From Marinobacterium halophilum (lineage in GTDB: Bacteria; Pseudomonadota; Gammaproteobacteria; Pseudomonadales; Balneatricaceae), in the NCBI RefSeq assembly GCF_003014615.1, contig NZ_PYGI01000009.1:37705-101704 (forward strand): a DNA stretch of 64,000 bases, in the 5' to 3' direction. Positions 43,461 through 53,037 of the stretch are shown here, piece after piece. The position numbers and the translations under genes were made by a program. Below the pieces are notes generated by a model. The model saw only the letters and a list, made by a program, of their open reading frames with translations. It was not told the DNA's origin and did no database searches. Every line of letters starts with the position of its first letter. Position 1 is the stretch's first letter.

Positions 43461-44951
43461 TTACAGGTTTTTCAGCATCCGCTCATGCTGGGCGTGGATC
43501 TCTTCACCCGGCTGGCGACCCATCAACGATACCGCGAAGATGGCGATAGTGGCGAAGATGATGCCTGGTACGATCTCGTACATGTCGAACAGACCACCGG
43601 ACAGCTGCTTCCAGATCACCACGGTGACGGCACCGACAATGATGCCGGCCAGTGCGCCGTTGCGGGTCATGTTTTTCCAGTACAGGCTGATCAGCAGTGC
43701 GGGGCCGAAGGCGGCACCGAAACCTGCCCATGCGTAGGACACCAGTCCCAGTACGGTACTGTCCGGGTTAAGGGCCAGCAGCATGGCAACAATCGACAGG
43801 CCGATAACCGCCAGACGGCCGACCATGACGATCTCTTTCTGCGATGCGTCTTTGCGCAGCAACTGCTTGTAGAAATCTTCCGCCAGGGCTGATGAGGACA
43901 CCAGCAGCTGGGAGTCAGCAGTACTCATGATCGCCGCCAGAATGGCCGCCAGCAGGATACCGGCGATGATCGGATGGAAGATGGCGTTGACCAGCAGCAT
44001 GAAGATGGTCTCACCGTCGGCCAGTTCACCGCCCATCTGGGTCTCGACGAACATCATCCCTGCCAGACCGACCAGCATGGCACCGGCCATGGACAGGCCG
44101 CTCCAGCCTACCGCGATCCGACGTGCGGTGGTGATTTCCCGATTGCTGCGGCAGGCCGCAAAACGGGCCAGGATATGCGGTTGACCGAAATAACCCAGAC
44201 CCCAGGCGGCCAGCGATACGATCGCAATGAAGCTGAGCGGTTCGCCGTTGACGTCATTGAACAGGGTCAACAGTTCCGGGTTCTTGGCTTCAATGGAAGC
44301 CCACATGACGCTGAAACCACCGTCGGCCTGAATAGCTGCAATCGGGACAATCAACAGTGCGGCGGCCATCAGCAGGCCCTGCACCAGGTCAGTCCAGGAA
44401 ACGGCGAGGAAGCCGCCGAAAAGGGTATAGGACACGATACAGATAGTGCCGATAATCAGTGCGGTGGTGTACTCCAGACCGAATACGGTCTCGAACAGCT
44501 TACCGCCAGCCACCAGGCCGGAGCTGGTGTAGAACAGGAAGAACAGCAGGATGAAGAATGCCGAGATAACCTGCAGCATACGGGATTTGTCGTAGAAGCG
44601 GTTGGCGAAGTATTCCGGCAGCGTCAGCGCGTCGCCCGCTTCGATACTATAGGTGCGCAGACGCTTGGCGGTAAACCTCCAGTTGGCCCAGGTGCCCAGC
44701 AGCAGGCCACCGGCCAGCCACAGGGCTTCCATGCCGGAACCGAAGGCGTAGCCGGGCAGGCCCAGCAGCAACCAGCCACTCATGTCGGATGCACCGGCAG
44801 ACAATGCAGCCGGCCAAGGACCCAGAGAGCGACCGCCAAGGAAGTAGTCGGAAGAGTTGGCGGTGCGTTGATAGGCGATCACGCCGATCGCCAGCATCAT
44901 TATCAGATAAACGATAAAGGTGCCGTATACAGCATAGGTGTTTTCAATCAT
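43461..44951 (-). CDS. putP: Sodium/proline symporter
   Basis: 496 residues from the ATG at 44951 (AGAGG 8 nt upstream). About 13 membrane segments; family markers include SSDYFLGGRSLGPWPAALSA, GASDMSGWLLLGLPGYAF and AAILAAIMSTADSQLLVSSS, the Na+/proline symporter signature. It brings proline into the cell for PutA, encoded upstream on the same strand. Confidence 0.95.
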   Translation of the reverse strand: MIENTYAVYGTFIVYLIMMLAIGVIAYQRTANSSDYFLGGRSLGPWPAALSAGASDMSGWLLLGLPGYAFGSGMEALWLAGGLLLGTWANWRFTAKRLRTYSIEAGDALTLPEYFANRFYDKSRMLQVISAFFILLFFLFYTSSGLVAGGKLFETVFGLEYTTALIIGTICIVSYTLFGGFLAVSWTDLVQGLLMAAALLIVPIAAIQADGGFSVMWASIEAKNPELLTLFNDVNGEPLSFIAIVSLAAWGLGYFGQPHILARFAACRSNREITTARRIAVGWSGLSMAGAMLVGLAGMMFVETQMGGELADGETIFMLLVNAIFHPIIAGILLAAILAAIMSTADSQLLVSSSALAEDFYKQLLRKDASQKEIVMVGRLAVIGLSIVAMLLALNPDSTVLGLVSYAWAGFGAAFGPALLISLYWKNMTRNGALAGIIVGAVTVVIWKQLSGGLFDMYEIVPGIIFATIAIFAVSLMGRQPGEEIHAQHERMLKNL

Positions 44952-45035
44952 GCAAAAAGCCTCTTTGCAGCCCATAGGGGTCTGTTATTGTGCGCCTGCC
45001 TCATGCGGGGCTCGGAAGCTGAGGCAGGTCGACAA

Positions 45036-45062
45036 TGAACACCGGAAACAACCGGTTGTTCA
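45036..45062. other. Hairpin between the split putA tail gene and putP
   Basis: Arms TGAACACCGG and CCGGTTGTTCA pair with one bulged base around AAACAA-type loop sequence, within 10 nt of the tail gene's stop codon. A second dyad (CTGCCTC / GAGGCAG, 44997-45027) lies closer to putP. They could limit read-through or stabilise mRNA ends. Confidence 0.4.
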
Positions 45063-45069
45063 TGACAGG

Positions 45070-45771
45070 TTAGACGGTACGGCTGCCCAGTTCCAGCAGC
45101 GTCGCGTTACCGCCTACCGCAGTGGTGTTGGTCGTGCGGGTTTTTTCAGTGACCAGACGCAGCAGGAAATCCGGACTGGTCAGCAGCGGTGAATGCTGCA
45201 GATCGGTCTCGGCCACCAACTGAATCAATACGCCATCATGAATCGCCAAGGCCCGGTTCAGCTCGATTTCCAGTGCCGGTTTGCAGCTGGTAACCAGCAG
45301 ACGCAGGTCATCCATGCTGAACAGCTCGAGTTCCGGTGTTTTGGTGTCCAGTGCCAGTGCAGCACGGGGAACACCTGCGGTGTAGAGGGCTTCGACCAGC
45401 TGTGTCAGCCAGGCCTCATGGCCGTTCCACTGCACGACCACCGCGTTGCCGCAGGCCAGTGCGGCGATCAGCTGGCAGCTAACCAGGGTCTCGGTGCTGT
45501 CCGCTGTGCCCAGAACCAGCGCGACACCGCGGCCGGTCAGGTACAGCTCGTTGGATTCGCCGGTCGGGCCGGGCATGAGCTGAGTCTCGCCCAGCGGTTT
45601 GGCGTCATCCAGCAGTTGCTGAGCCAGACGTACGGTCAGCGCAGCGTCGGCGTGGGCCGGCAGGTGGTCGAGTGCGCTGGCCAGTAGCTGGCAGCGATCG
45701 GCGAAACCGCGACGGTTCCAGGCTTCCCATACGGCAGCGGCCTGAATGTCCTTAGTATCAGAATGATGCAT
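45070..45771 (-). CDS. Detached C-terminal domain of PutA, carrying the conserved C-terminal motif
   Basis: 233 residues from the ATG at 45771, one base after the putA stop codon, with GGAGGG inside the putA end as ribosome binding site. The sequence matches the ALDH-like C-terminal domain of long (type B/C) PutA proteins: LMPGPTGESNELYLTGRGVA, ACGNAVVVQW and the end TNTTAVGGNATLLELGS, equivalent to the conserved C-terminal motif that closes the substrate-channelling cavity. It has no catalytic Cys of its own. Together with the upstream protein (1045 residues) the total equals a normal type B PutA. It probably works as a subunit of the split enzyme. Confidence 0.85.
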   Translation of the reverse strand: MHHSDTKDIQAAAVWEAWNRRGFADRCQLLASALDHLPAHADAALTVRLAQQLLDDAKPLGETQLMPGPTGESNELYLTGRGVALVLGTADSTETLVSCQLIAALACGNAVVVQWNGHEAWLTQLVEALYTAGVPRAALALDTKTPELELFSMDDLRLLVTSCKPALEIELNRALAIHDGVLIQLVAETDLQHSPLLTSPDFLLRLVTEKTRTTNTTAVGGNATLLELGSRTV

Positions 45772-45772
45772 C

Positions 45773-48700
45773 TTATCCCTCCACCTGGTCGGATTGAGAT
45801 GAGGCCGGCTGCAGTTGGGTGAAGCGCAGCAGGTAGTGCGGACCACCGGCTTTGGGGCCGGTACCGGACAGACCCTGGCCGCCGAACGGCTGCACACCCA
45901 CGGTGGCACCCACCTGGTTGCGGTTGATGTAGGTGTTACCGACACGGGCACGTGATTCGATGTGCGCTGCCGTACCTTCGTTACGGGTATGGATACCCAG
46001 CGTCAGGCCGTAGCCGCCGTTGTTGATCTGATCGATCACTTTATCCAGATCGCGGGCGTCGTAACGCACCAGATGCAGGATAGGACCGAACTGTTCACGG
46101 CCGAGTCGCTCAAGGGAGTCGATTTCGAAGGCGGTCGGCGGCACGAAGGTGCCCTGTTCCGCATCGGCGTGCAGGGGTGTCTGTGCCAGCAGGGTACTGG
46201 TGCTGCGCATCTGTTCGATGTACTGCAACAGGTTCTGCTGTGCGCCCTTGTCGATCACGGGGCCGACATCGGTGCTGTGCAGGCAGGGGTTGCCGGTTTT
46301 TTGTTCGGCCATGGCGCCCTTGAGCAGGTCGATGACGCGGTCGGCGATATCCTTCTGCACGCAGAGTACACGCAGGGCCGAGCAACGCTGGCCGGCGGAG
46401 GCAAAAGCGGACTGCACCGCATCCTGCACCACCTGTTCCGGCAGCGACGTGGAGTCGATGATCATGGCGTTCTGGCCACCGGTCTCGGCGATCAGCGGCA
46501 CCGGCGCACAATCGCGTGCGGCCAGTGTGCGGTTGATCAGGCGAGCGGTTTCGGTGGAACCGGTGAAGGCTACACCGGCGATGCGTGCATCTGCGGTCAG
46601 CGGTCCACCCACTTGGGCACCGGTGCCCGGCAGCAGTTGGATGGCGCTGCCGGGGATACCGGCTTCCAGCATCATCTCAACGGCACGGCAGGCGATCAGA
46701 CTGGTCTGCTCGGCCGGCTTGGCGACGACGGTATTACCGGCGGCCAGTGCAGCGGTGACCTGACCGAGGAAGATCGCCAGCGGGAAGTTCCATGGGCTGA
46801 TGCAGACGAACACGCCGCGGCCGTCACGAATCAGCTGGTGGGTGTTGCCATCCGCCAATGTGCGCGTCAGCGGTGCGCTGAACAGGTCGTTGGCCTGCAG
46901 GGCATAGTAACGGCAGAAGTCGACGGCCTCGCGGACTTCGTCGATACCGTCCTGAATGGTCTTGCCCGCTTCCTGATGACAGATGGCCACCAGCTCTTCC
47001 AGATTTTCTTCGAGCAGATCGGCAAGGCGCATCAACGCCTGGGTACGGATACCCACCGGTGTGGTGTGCCAGTCGGCAAAACCGTCGCTGGCAACCTGTA
47101 CGGCTTCGGCAACGTGCGCGGCTTCGGCGAAGTGAATCTGACCGGTGTGGTGGCGGTGGTCATAGGGCGCATTGACTGCAACGACGCGACCGGTTTCGAT
47201 CCGCTGACCGTTGATGATCGGGCCACCCAGCCACTGGTGCTCCAGCCACTGATTCACTTTCTCGCTGAATGGCACCCACTCGCAGGCGATCTCGATGTTC
47301 GGACCACGGGAGTTGGCGCGCTGCTGGCCGTAGATATCACGCGGCAGTGGGATGTACGGGTTGTGCAACGGGTTGCGCTTGTTCAGGGTCAGCCAGGGGT
47401 GTTCGATCAGGTCGCTGATCGGGCAGCGGGCATCAACCAGACGGTGAACGAAGGAGCTGTTGGCACCGTTCTCGAGCAGACGTCGCACCAGGTACGGCAG
47501 CAGGTCTTTGTGGTTGCCGACCGGCGCGTAGATACGCACGGCGACGCCAGCCTGTTCCAGTACGCGGTCATAGAGCGCATCGCCCATGCCGTGCAGACGC
47601 TGGAATTCGAACTGGTCATGCTGCGCTTCGGTCATGATGGTGGCGACGGTATGCGCGTTATGACTGGCGAACTGCGGCCAGATCAGCCCTTTGATATGGT
47701 TGCTGAGCAGGAAGCGTGCACAGGCCAGGTAGGCCACATCGGTAGATTCTTTGCGAGTGTAGACCGGGTAGCCGTCCAGACCTTTCTGCTGGCACAGTTT
47801 GATCTCGGAGTCCCAGTAGGCCCCCTTCACCAGACGCATCGGAATCAGGTCACCCTGCTGCTTGGCCAGTGCTGCCAGCCAGATCAGCACCGGCAGCGCG
47901 CGCTTGGAGTACGCCTGAATAACCAGACCAAAACCGCCCCAGCCTTTGCAATCCGGGTGCTGGTACAGTTTCTGGAACAGCTGCAGTGACAGCTCAAGAC
48001 GGTCGGCTTCTTCGGCGTCGATGGTGATCGCCACATCCAGCGCACGGGCCTGACGGATCAGCTTGAGCACGGTTTCGAACAGCTGTTCCATCACCTGTTC
48101 TTCCTGGCCCGGCTCGTAACGCGGGTGCAGGGCAGACAGTTTGATCGAAACGCTGGGTTTCGGGCCCTTGGCCTTCTTGTCGTGGTAGTTGCCGACAAAG
48201 TCGATGGCGCGGCTGTAGTCGTTCAGGTATTTACCGGCATCGGCACGGGTCAGGGCAGCTTCGCCGAGCATGTCGAAGGAGTAGGTGTAGCCTTTTTCGC
48301 GGTAGTTGCTGCCGCGCTTCATCGCTTCGTTGATGCTGCGGCCCAGTACGAACTGGTGCCCCATGATCTTCATCGCCTGCTGCATCACTTTACGGATCAG
48401 CGGCTCGCCCATGCGGTTGACCAGGCGGTTGATGACGCCGGACGGTGTGCCGTCTTCGCGCTCATCCATGGAGACGACCTTACCGGTCAGCAACAGGCCC
48501 CAGGTGGAGGCGTTGACTAGCAGGGAGTCGGAGTTGCTCAGGTGACTTTTCCAGTCGGCGACGCTGAGCTTGTCGCGAATCAGGGCATCAGCGGTGTCGG
48601 CATCGGGAATACGCATCAGCGCTTCGGCCAGACACATCAACAGAATGCCTTCGCGGGTATCCAGACTGTATTCCAGCAGCAGGGCATCGATCATGTGGAT

Positions 48701-48910
48701 CGCGCCGTCATCGGCACGCACCTGTTCGATCAGGCGGGTCGCACAGGACTCGGCCGCACGGATCTGCTCTGCGCTGGGTTCGGCAAGGGCCATCAGTTCC
48801 CTGAGCCAGCGGCTCTCGTCAATGGCGTAAAGCGGGGAGATCTGCTCCCAGAGCGCCGACAGCGGCTGCTCGATCAATCCCGGATGCAGTGCATCGATCG
48901 CTTTGAACAT
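45773..48910 (-). CDS. putA: Bifunctional proline dehydrogenase/P5C dehydrogenase lacking its C-terminal domain
   Basis: 1045 residues from the second Met (48910), which has GAGG at good spacing; the ATG at 48916 is too close to it. Proline dehydrogenase motifs: YREKGYTYSFDMLGEAALTR, VIQAYSKRALPVLIWL, MRLVKGAYWDSEIK. P5C dehydrogenase motifs: PWNFPLAIFLGQ, IAETGGQNAMIID and catalytic Cys in ASAGQRCSALRVL. There is no N-terminal ribbon-helix-helix, so it is unlikely to repress its own genes. It ends at GGPHYLLRFTQLQPASSQSD plus four residues, without the conserved C-terminal motif, which is encoded on the next gene. It oxidises proline to glutamate at the inner membrane. Confidence 0.94.
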   Translation of the reverse strand: MFKAIDALHPGLIEQPLSALWEQISPLYAIDESRWLRELMALAEPSAEQIRAAESCATRLIEQVRADDGAIHMIDALLLEYSLDTREGILLMCLAEALMRIPDADTADALIRDKLSVADWKSHLSNSDSLLVNASTWGLLLTGKVVSMDEREDGTPSGVINRLVNRMGEPLIRKVMQQAMKIMGHQFVLGRSINEAMKRGSNYREKGYTYSFDMLGEAALTRADAGKYLNDYSRAIDFVGNYHDKKAKGPKPSVSIKLSALHPRYEPGQEEQVMEQLFETVLKLIRQARALDVAITIDAEEADRLELSLQLFQKLYQHPDCKGWGGFGLVIQAYSKRALPVLIWLAALAKQQGDLIPMRLVKGAYWDSEIKLCQQKGLDGYPVYTRKESTDVAYLACARFLLSNHIKGLIWPQFASHNAHTVATIMTEAQHDQFEFQRLHGMGDALYDRVLEQAGVAVRIYAPVGNHKDLLPYLVRRLLENGANSSFVHRLVDARCPISDLIEHPWLTLNKRNPLHNPYIPLPRDIYGQQRANSRGPNIEIACEWVPFSEKVNQWLEHQWLGGPIINGQRIETGRVVAVNAPYDHRHHTGQIHFAEAAHVAEAVQVASDGFADWHTTPVGIRTQALMRLADLLEENLEELVAICHQEAGKTIQDGIDEVREAVDFCRYYALQANDLFSAPLTRTLADGNTHQLIRDGRGVFVCISPWNFPLAIFLGQVTAALAAGNTVVAKPAEQTSLIACRAVEMMLEAGIPGSAIQLLPGTGAQVGGPLTADARIAGVAFTGSTETARLINRTLAARDCAPVPLIAETGGQNAMIIDSTSLPEQVVQDAVQSAFASAGQRCSALRVLCVQKDIADRVIDLLKGAMAEQKTGNPCLHSTDVGPVIDKGAQQNLLQYIEQMRSTSTLLAQTPLHADAEQGTFVPPTAFEIDSLERLGREQFGPILHLVRYDARDLDKVIDQINNGGYGLTLGIHTRNEGTAAHIESRARVGNTYINRNQVGATVGVQPFGGQGLSGTGPKAGGPHYLLRFTQLQPASSQSDQVEG

Positions 48911-49050
48911 AGACATTTCCTCAACTCTTCCGCAGGTGTCAAGCTGCCGGGGGGCAGGTGGGCACCTTGGGGTTTTGCCGGTTCAGAGAGCAGGATTGCC
49001 CACTGAGGCGGCATTTAATAACAGCCGTTGCGGAGCGGTCTTGTCAGGTT

Positions 49051-49842
49051 CTACGAATCTTTTGCACGATCCTCCGAGGGAAGGTCGCTCCGCTGACGCC
49101 GGAACTGTGCCGGTGATACCTCGAAACGCTGACTGAAGGCGCGTGTCAGCGCACTTTGGTTGCAAAAACCGAAGCGACCGGCCAATTGTGCGATCGAGTC
49201 GGGAGCGTGGACTAAAGCATGACGTACGGCATGTAAACGACGTTCACTGACGTACTGGCTGGGGGTTGCGCCGGTCTGGTCACGGAAGCGGGCGAAGAAC
49301 TGACTGCTACTGAGACAGAACAGGCCCGCCAGTTCATCGACCGGCAGTCGGCGGTCCATATGCATATCAATATAGTCGTCGAGCAGCTCCAGGTTGAGTT
49401 TGCCCTGAATGCGTGCCGGCAGCGCATGATCCAGCTGGCGCTGCAGGGCGCAGATCAGGGTATTGCTGCAGGCTTCCTGCAACAGTGGATCATGTGGGCT
49501 GTAGTCGATCTCCCGGCTGAGTGAACGCAGCAGCAGTTGCAGTTCGGGCGGACAATGAAAATAGCTGGCCTGCTGGAATAGTCGATCAATGCGCTCCTGT
49601 TGCTGGCGGTCATGACTTTCGGTGGGCAGGTCGAGTACCAGAATGCGGTTATCGCCCAGACCGCTGAATACATGGTCGGTGGCGCAGGGCACCAGACAGC
49701 CGTGGCCGATGCGCACTTCACGACTGCGTCCAGCCAGTTCAAAGGCAGTATCGCCCTCCAGGCCGAATACCAGCTGATGGTGTTGATGGTCGTGATGGTC
49801 GGCCGAGGTCGGCAAGCTGACAACTTTTGTGCTGCGGGTCAT
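49051..49842 (-). CDS. AraC-family regulator, probably of the put genes
   Basis: 263 residues from the ATG at 49842. An upstream TTG start would overlap a TATAAT box, so it is less likely. The N-terminal cupin-like part (SADHHDHQHHQLVFGLEGDT) is followed by two helix-turn-helices (about 160-260; LPVDELAGLFCLSSSQFFAR and FGFCNQSALTRAFSQRF). It lies directly upstream of putA on the same strand. Pseudomonads use an AraC-type activator (PruR) for proline catabolism, and this PutA lacks the DNA-binding domain, so a matching role is likely. Confidence 0.85.
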   Translation of the reverse strand: MTRSTKVVSLPTSADHHDHQHHQLVFGLEGDTAFELAGRSREVRIGHGCLVPCATDHVFSGLGDNRILVLDLPTESHDRQQQERIDRLFQQASYFHCPPELQLLLRSLSREIDYSPHDPLLQEACSNTLICALQRQLDHALPARIQGKLNLELLDDYIDMHMDRRLPVDELAGLFCLSSSQFFARFRDQTGATPSQYVSERRLHAVRHALVHAPDSIAQLAGRFGFCNQSALTRAFSQRFEVSPAQFRRQRSDLPSEDRAKDS

Positions 49843-49891
49843 GGGCAGTGGTAACCGGGTTGGCGTGGTTAGGGTTAACCTTAGTCTACTA

Positions 49892-49897
49892 ATTATA
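49892..49897 (-). promoter_or_regulatory. Candidate -10 box of the AraC-type gene
   Basis: TATAAT on the minus strand, 50 nt upstream of the chosen start codon. No good -35 match is seen at 17 bp. It supports a transcription start near 49885 and argues against a translation start upstream of it. Confidence 0.5.
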
Positions 49898-49996
49898 CAG
49901 CGCAAGCCGGGCGATGTGATCAGGCGGAGCGCATTTGCCTGCTTTACCGGTTACAATAGCGCCAAATAAACACCTACCTACAGGATAGATGGCGAG

Positions 49997-51061
49997 ATGG
50001 CTGAACTGAAAAACGATCGCTTTCTGCGTGCCCTGCTGCGCGAACCGGTCGATGTAACCCCGGTCTGGATGATGCGTCAGGCAGGCCGCTATCTGCCGGA
50101 GTACCGGGCCACCCGCGCCCAGGCCGGTGATTTTCTGAGTCTGTGCAAGAACCGTGAACTGGCGTGCGAAGTCACTCTGCAGCCGCTGGAACGTTACGAT
50201 CTGGATGCGGCGATCCTGTTCTCGGACATTCTGACCATTCCCGATGCCATGGGGCTGGGCCTTTATTTTGAACAGGGCGAAGGGCCGCGTTTCAAGAAGG
50301 TCCTTCGTACCGCAAACGATGTGGCTGATTTGCCGATCCCGGATGCGGCCAACGATCTGGATTACGTGATGGCGGCGGTCAGCGAAATTCGGGGTGCGTT
50401 GTCTGGCCGTGTACCCTTGATCGGTTTCTCCGGCAGCCCCTGGACACTGGCGACCTATATGGTCGAAGGCGGCTCCAGCAAGGATTTCCGTCACATCAAG
50501 AAGATGATGTATGCCACCCCCGAGGTGATGCATGCGCTGCTGGACAAGCTGGCACAGTCGGTGACCACCTACCTGAACGAGCAGATCCGTTCCGGTGCCC
50601 AGGCGGTACAGATTTTCGATACCTGGGGGGGCGTGCTCAGCGGTCCCATGTACAAGGAGTTCTCGCTCAAGTACATGCAGCAGATCGTCAATGGTCTGAT
50701 CCGCGAACATGACGGCCGTCGTGTGCCGGTGATTCTGTTCACCAAAAATGGTGGCCAGTGGCTGGAAACCATGGCCGAGGTCGGTGCCGACGCACTGGGT
50801 CTGGACTGGACCACCAATATCGACGACGCCCGTCGCCGCGTCGGTGACCAGGTCGCCCTGCAGGGCAACATGGACCCGAGCGTGCTGTACGCCCCGGCTG
50901 ATCGCATCCGTACGGAAGTGGGTGATATTCTGGCCCGTTTCGGCAATGGCAACGGCCATGTGTTCAATCTGGGCCACGGCATTCACCAGTTTGTCGATCC
51001 TGAAAGCGCCAAGATCTTCGTCGATGCGGTGCATGAGCTAAGCGCTCAGTATCACCGCTAA
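49997..51061 (+). CDS. hemE: Uroporphyrinogen decarboxylase
   Basis: 354 residues, the normal family length. Signature [16 protein letters not shown] near the start carries the substrate-binding Arg residues, with [12 protein letters not shown] and [13 protein letters not shown] further on. It removes four carboxyl groups from uroporphyrinogen III to give coproporphyrinogen III in heme synthesis. It has no functional link to the surface genes. Confidence 0.97.
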   Translation: MAELKNDRFLRALLREPVDVTPVWMMRQAGRYLPEYRATRAQAGDFLSLCKNRELACEVTLQPLERYDLDAAILFSDILTIPDAMGLGLYFEQGEGPRFKKVLRTANDVADLPIPDAANDLDYVMAAVSEIRGALSGRVPLIGFSGSPWTLATYMVEGGSSKDFRHIKKMMYATPEVMHALLDKLAQSVTTYLNEQIRSGAQAVQIFDTWGGVLSGPMYKEFSLKYMQQIVNGLIREHDGRRVPVILFTKNGGQWLETMAEVGADALGLDWTTNIDDARRRVGDQVALQGNMDPSVLYAPADRIRTEVGDILARFGNGNGHVFNLGHGIHQFVDPESAKIFVDAVHELSAQYHR

Positions 51062-51063
51062 GG

Positions 51064-51126
51064 CACTCGTTTATCGAGTGAGTCTGACAGGCAGCGGTGT
51101 GATCCATCGCTGCCTGTGTTGTTTCT
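51064..51126 (+). terminator. Hairpins between hemE and the carbonic anhydrase gene
   Basis: A short stem CACTCG / CGAGTG (51064-51080) is followed by a 10-bp stem ACAGGCAGCG / CGCTGCCTGT (51087-51117) and GTTGTTTCT. The second may be a terminator or attenuator; the T-rich part is imperfect. Confidence 0.5.
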
Positions 51127-51139
51127 ACGGACGAATACC

Positions 51140-51802
51140 ATGAAAAAACTGTCAAACCTCTTTGCCAACAATCGTAGCTGGTCCGATCGCTTGCGCGAGC
51201 AGGACCCGACGTTCTTCCCGACGCTGGCGGGCCAGCAGGCGCCGGAATACCTGTGGATCGGCTGCTCCGACAGTCGAGTGCCGGCCAACGAAATTGTGGA
51301 TCTGCTGCCGGGTGAGTTGTTCGTTCACCGTAACGTTTCCAACATCGTTGTACATACCGACATGAACTGCCTGTCGGTACTGCAATATGCGGTTGAAGTG
51401 CTCAAGGTAAAGCATGTGATGGTGGTCGGGCATTACGGTTGCGGCGGCGTGCGGGCGGCCTTGGAGCAGAAGTCACACGGCCTGATTGATAACTGGCTGC
51501 GCAACATCCGTGACGTGTATTACAAGCACCGTGCGTTGGTGGGGCCCTGGAAGGATACCCCGCAGCAGGTCGATATGATGTGCGAACTGAACGCAGTGGA
51601 GCAGGCCTACAATGTCTGCAACACCACCATTGTGCAGAACGCCTGGAATCGCGGCCAGGAGCTGAGCATCCATGGCTGGGTCTACAGCTTGAAGAATGGT
51701 CGTCTGACCGATCTGGAGTTCTGTGCCGACGGTACGGAAAATGCCGAGGCTGAGTTGCATCAGGCGATTAACCGTGTCGAGTCTACGCGCGCATTCAGCT
51801 AA
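51140..51802 (+). CDS. can: Beta-class carbonic anhydrase
   Basis: 220 residues from the ATG at 51140; the KKLSNLFANNRSWSDRL start matches E. coli Can. Zinc ligands are Cys and Asp in GCSDSRVPANEI and the His and Cys in GHYGCGGVRAAL. It interconverts CO2 and bicarbonate in the cytoplasm. Confidence 0.95.
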   Translation: MKKLSNLFANNRSWSDRLREQDPTFFPTLAGQQAPEYLWIGCSDSRVPANEIVDLLPGELFVHRNVSNIVVHTDMNCLSVLQYAVEVLKVKHVMVVGHYGCGGVRAALEQKSHGLIDNWLRNIRDVYYKHRALVGPWKDTPQQVDMMCELNAVEQAYNVCNTTIVQNAWNRGQELSIHGWVYSLKNGRLTDLEFCADGTENAEAELHQAINRVESTRAFS

Positions 51803-51817
51803 ACTCGCGGCAACATG

Positions 51818-51844
51818 AAAAAGCCCTCATCGTGAGGGCTTTTT
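51818..51844. terminator. Bidirectional terminator between the carbonic anhydrase gene and yeiH
   Basis: Stem AAAAAGCCCTCA / TGAGGGCTTTTT around TCG gives A and T runs on both sides, so it can stop both convergent genes. Confidence 0.9.
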
Positions 51845-51880
51845 GCGTTATGGGGACTTGATCAGCGTTGGATGAGCATC

Positions 51881-52915
51881 CTAGCTTAACAGCAGCGTCA
51901 TTGCGGTACCGCCGACCAGCAGCAGTACAAATAACAGTGCGCCCAGTGCCATCGGCTTCCAGCCCGCTGCGCGGATGGCGCTGAGGCGGGTAGCGAAGCC
52001 CAGTGCGGCCATCGCCATGGCCAGGAACAGCTGGTCCAGCTGATGCAGCGCGGCCAGCACGGCCTCGGGCAGCAGTTGATAGCTGTTGACCAGCGGCAGC
52101 AACATGAATACCAGTGCAAACCAGGGGATCGGCAGTTTGCGTGTACCGGTATCCTGCGTGTCATCGCGGCCGAACAGCTGGCTCAGCACCAGTAGTACCG
52201 GCACCAGCAGCATCACCCGCATCAGTTTGGTGACCACGGCGGTATGTGCGGCGTCGGCGGGCAGGGTGGCGGCGATGGCGGTGACCTGTGCCACTTCATG
52301 GGTGGTGGCACCGACCAACCGACCGAAGGCGACATCGCCCTGCTGGAACAGGGCCTGTACCCACTCCTGGGTGAACAGCCACGGGTAGAGCAGCATGGCG
52401 GCACTGCCGAACAGCACGACGGTCGCGATGGCAACCGGTACCGCCTGCTGGCGAGCACGAATGGTAGGGGCGCTGGCCAGCACGGCCGCGGCACCGCAGA
52501 TGGCACTGCCTGCGCCGATCAGCACGGCGGTGCGCGCATCCAGTTTGAGCCAGCGAATGCCGACCCAGGCGGCGGTGGCCAGAATGCCCACCACGATGAC
52601 CAGGTCGATCAGCAGCGCATTCAGGCCCGCGCTTTGCAGATCGGTAAAGCTGATGCGCAGGCCGTAGAGGATGATGCCTGCGCGCAGCAGGTAGTGACGG
52701 CTGAACTGCAATCCTGTCTCGCTGTGCTGTTCGATCGGTGCGGTGGTGAAATGGCCGGCAATAATGCCCAGCAGCATTGCCAGCGTCAGAGGACCGATAA
52801 TACCGAGACCGGGTACCGGCAATTGCGCCAGCAGCAGGGCGGCCAAGCTCAGTCCCAGAGTCAGCGCCAGTCCGGGCAGTAACGGGGTTGGATTCAAACG
52901 CTGTATGGCTGTCAT
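51881..52915 (-). CDS. yeiH: YeiH-family membrane transporter (putative sulfate exporter family)
   Basis: 344 residues with about ten membrane segments. Family features: LGIIGPLTLAMLLGIIAGHF, LLRAGIILYGLRISFTDLQS, GAGSAICGAAAVLASAP and GRLVGATTHEVAQVTAI. GGGAGG lies 6 nt before the ATG. It is divergent from a LysR-type gene, as yeiH is from yeiE in enterobacteria. The transported substrate is not established. Confidence 0.9.
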   Translation of the reverse strand: MTAIQRLNPTPLLPGLALTLGLSLAALLLAQLPVPGLGIIGPLTLAMLLGIIAGHFTTAPIEQHSETGLQFSRHYLLRAGIILYGLRISFTDLQSAGLNALLIDLVIVVGILATAAWVGIRWLKLDARTAVLIGAGSAICGAAAVLASAPTIRARQQAVPVAIATVVLFGSAAMLLYPWLFTQEWVQALFQQGDVAFGRLVGATTHEVAQVTAIAATLPADAAHTAVVTKLMRVMLLVPVLLVLSQLFGRDDTQDTGTRKLPIPWFALVFMLLPLVNSYQLLPEAVLAALHQLDQLFLAMAMAALGFATRLSAIRAAGWKPMALGALLFVLLLVGGTAMTLLLS

Positions 52916-53037
52916 GGGGCACCTCCCTCTAAATCAATGAAGGCACTTTAATGCTTTTGGTTATAAGTTTAAAACGGATTGATTTGGTATTATTAACCAG
53001 TTTTATCGATAGATAAGTATATTCAAGGGAGGTGGCC
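52916..53037. promoter_or_regulatory. Divergent yeiH/LysR promoter region
   Basis: 122 A/T-rich bases between divergent genes. GGTTATAA (52969-52976) and TTATTAACC (52990-52998) form an imperfect inverted pair, and TGGT-ATTATTA-ACCA is a smaller dyad inside it. This is a likely LysR-type operator region; exact promoter boxes are not clear. Confidence 0.45.

Noticed and set aside
45962-47989. 675-codon open frame opposite putA
   Set aside because: The putA motifs on the minus strand are unmistakable; this frame is a by-product of GC-rich codon use and encodes no known fold.
49889-51034. Open frame opposite hemE
   Set aside because: hemE is complete and well conserved on the plus strand; the opposite frame has no start signal or domain.
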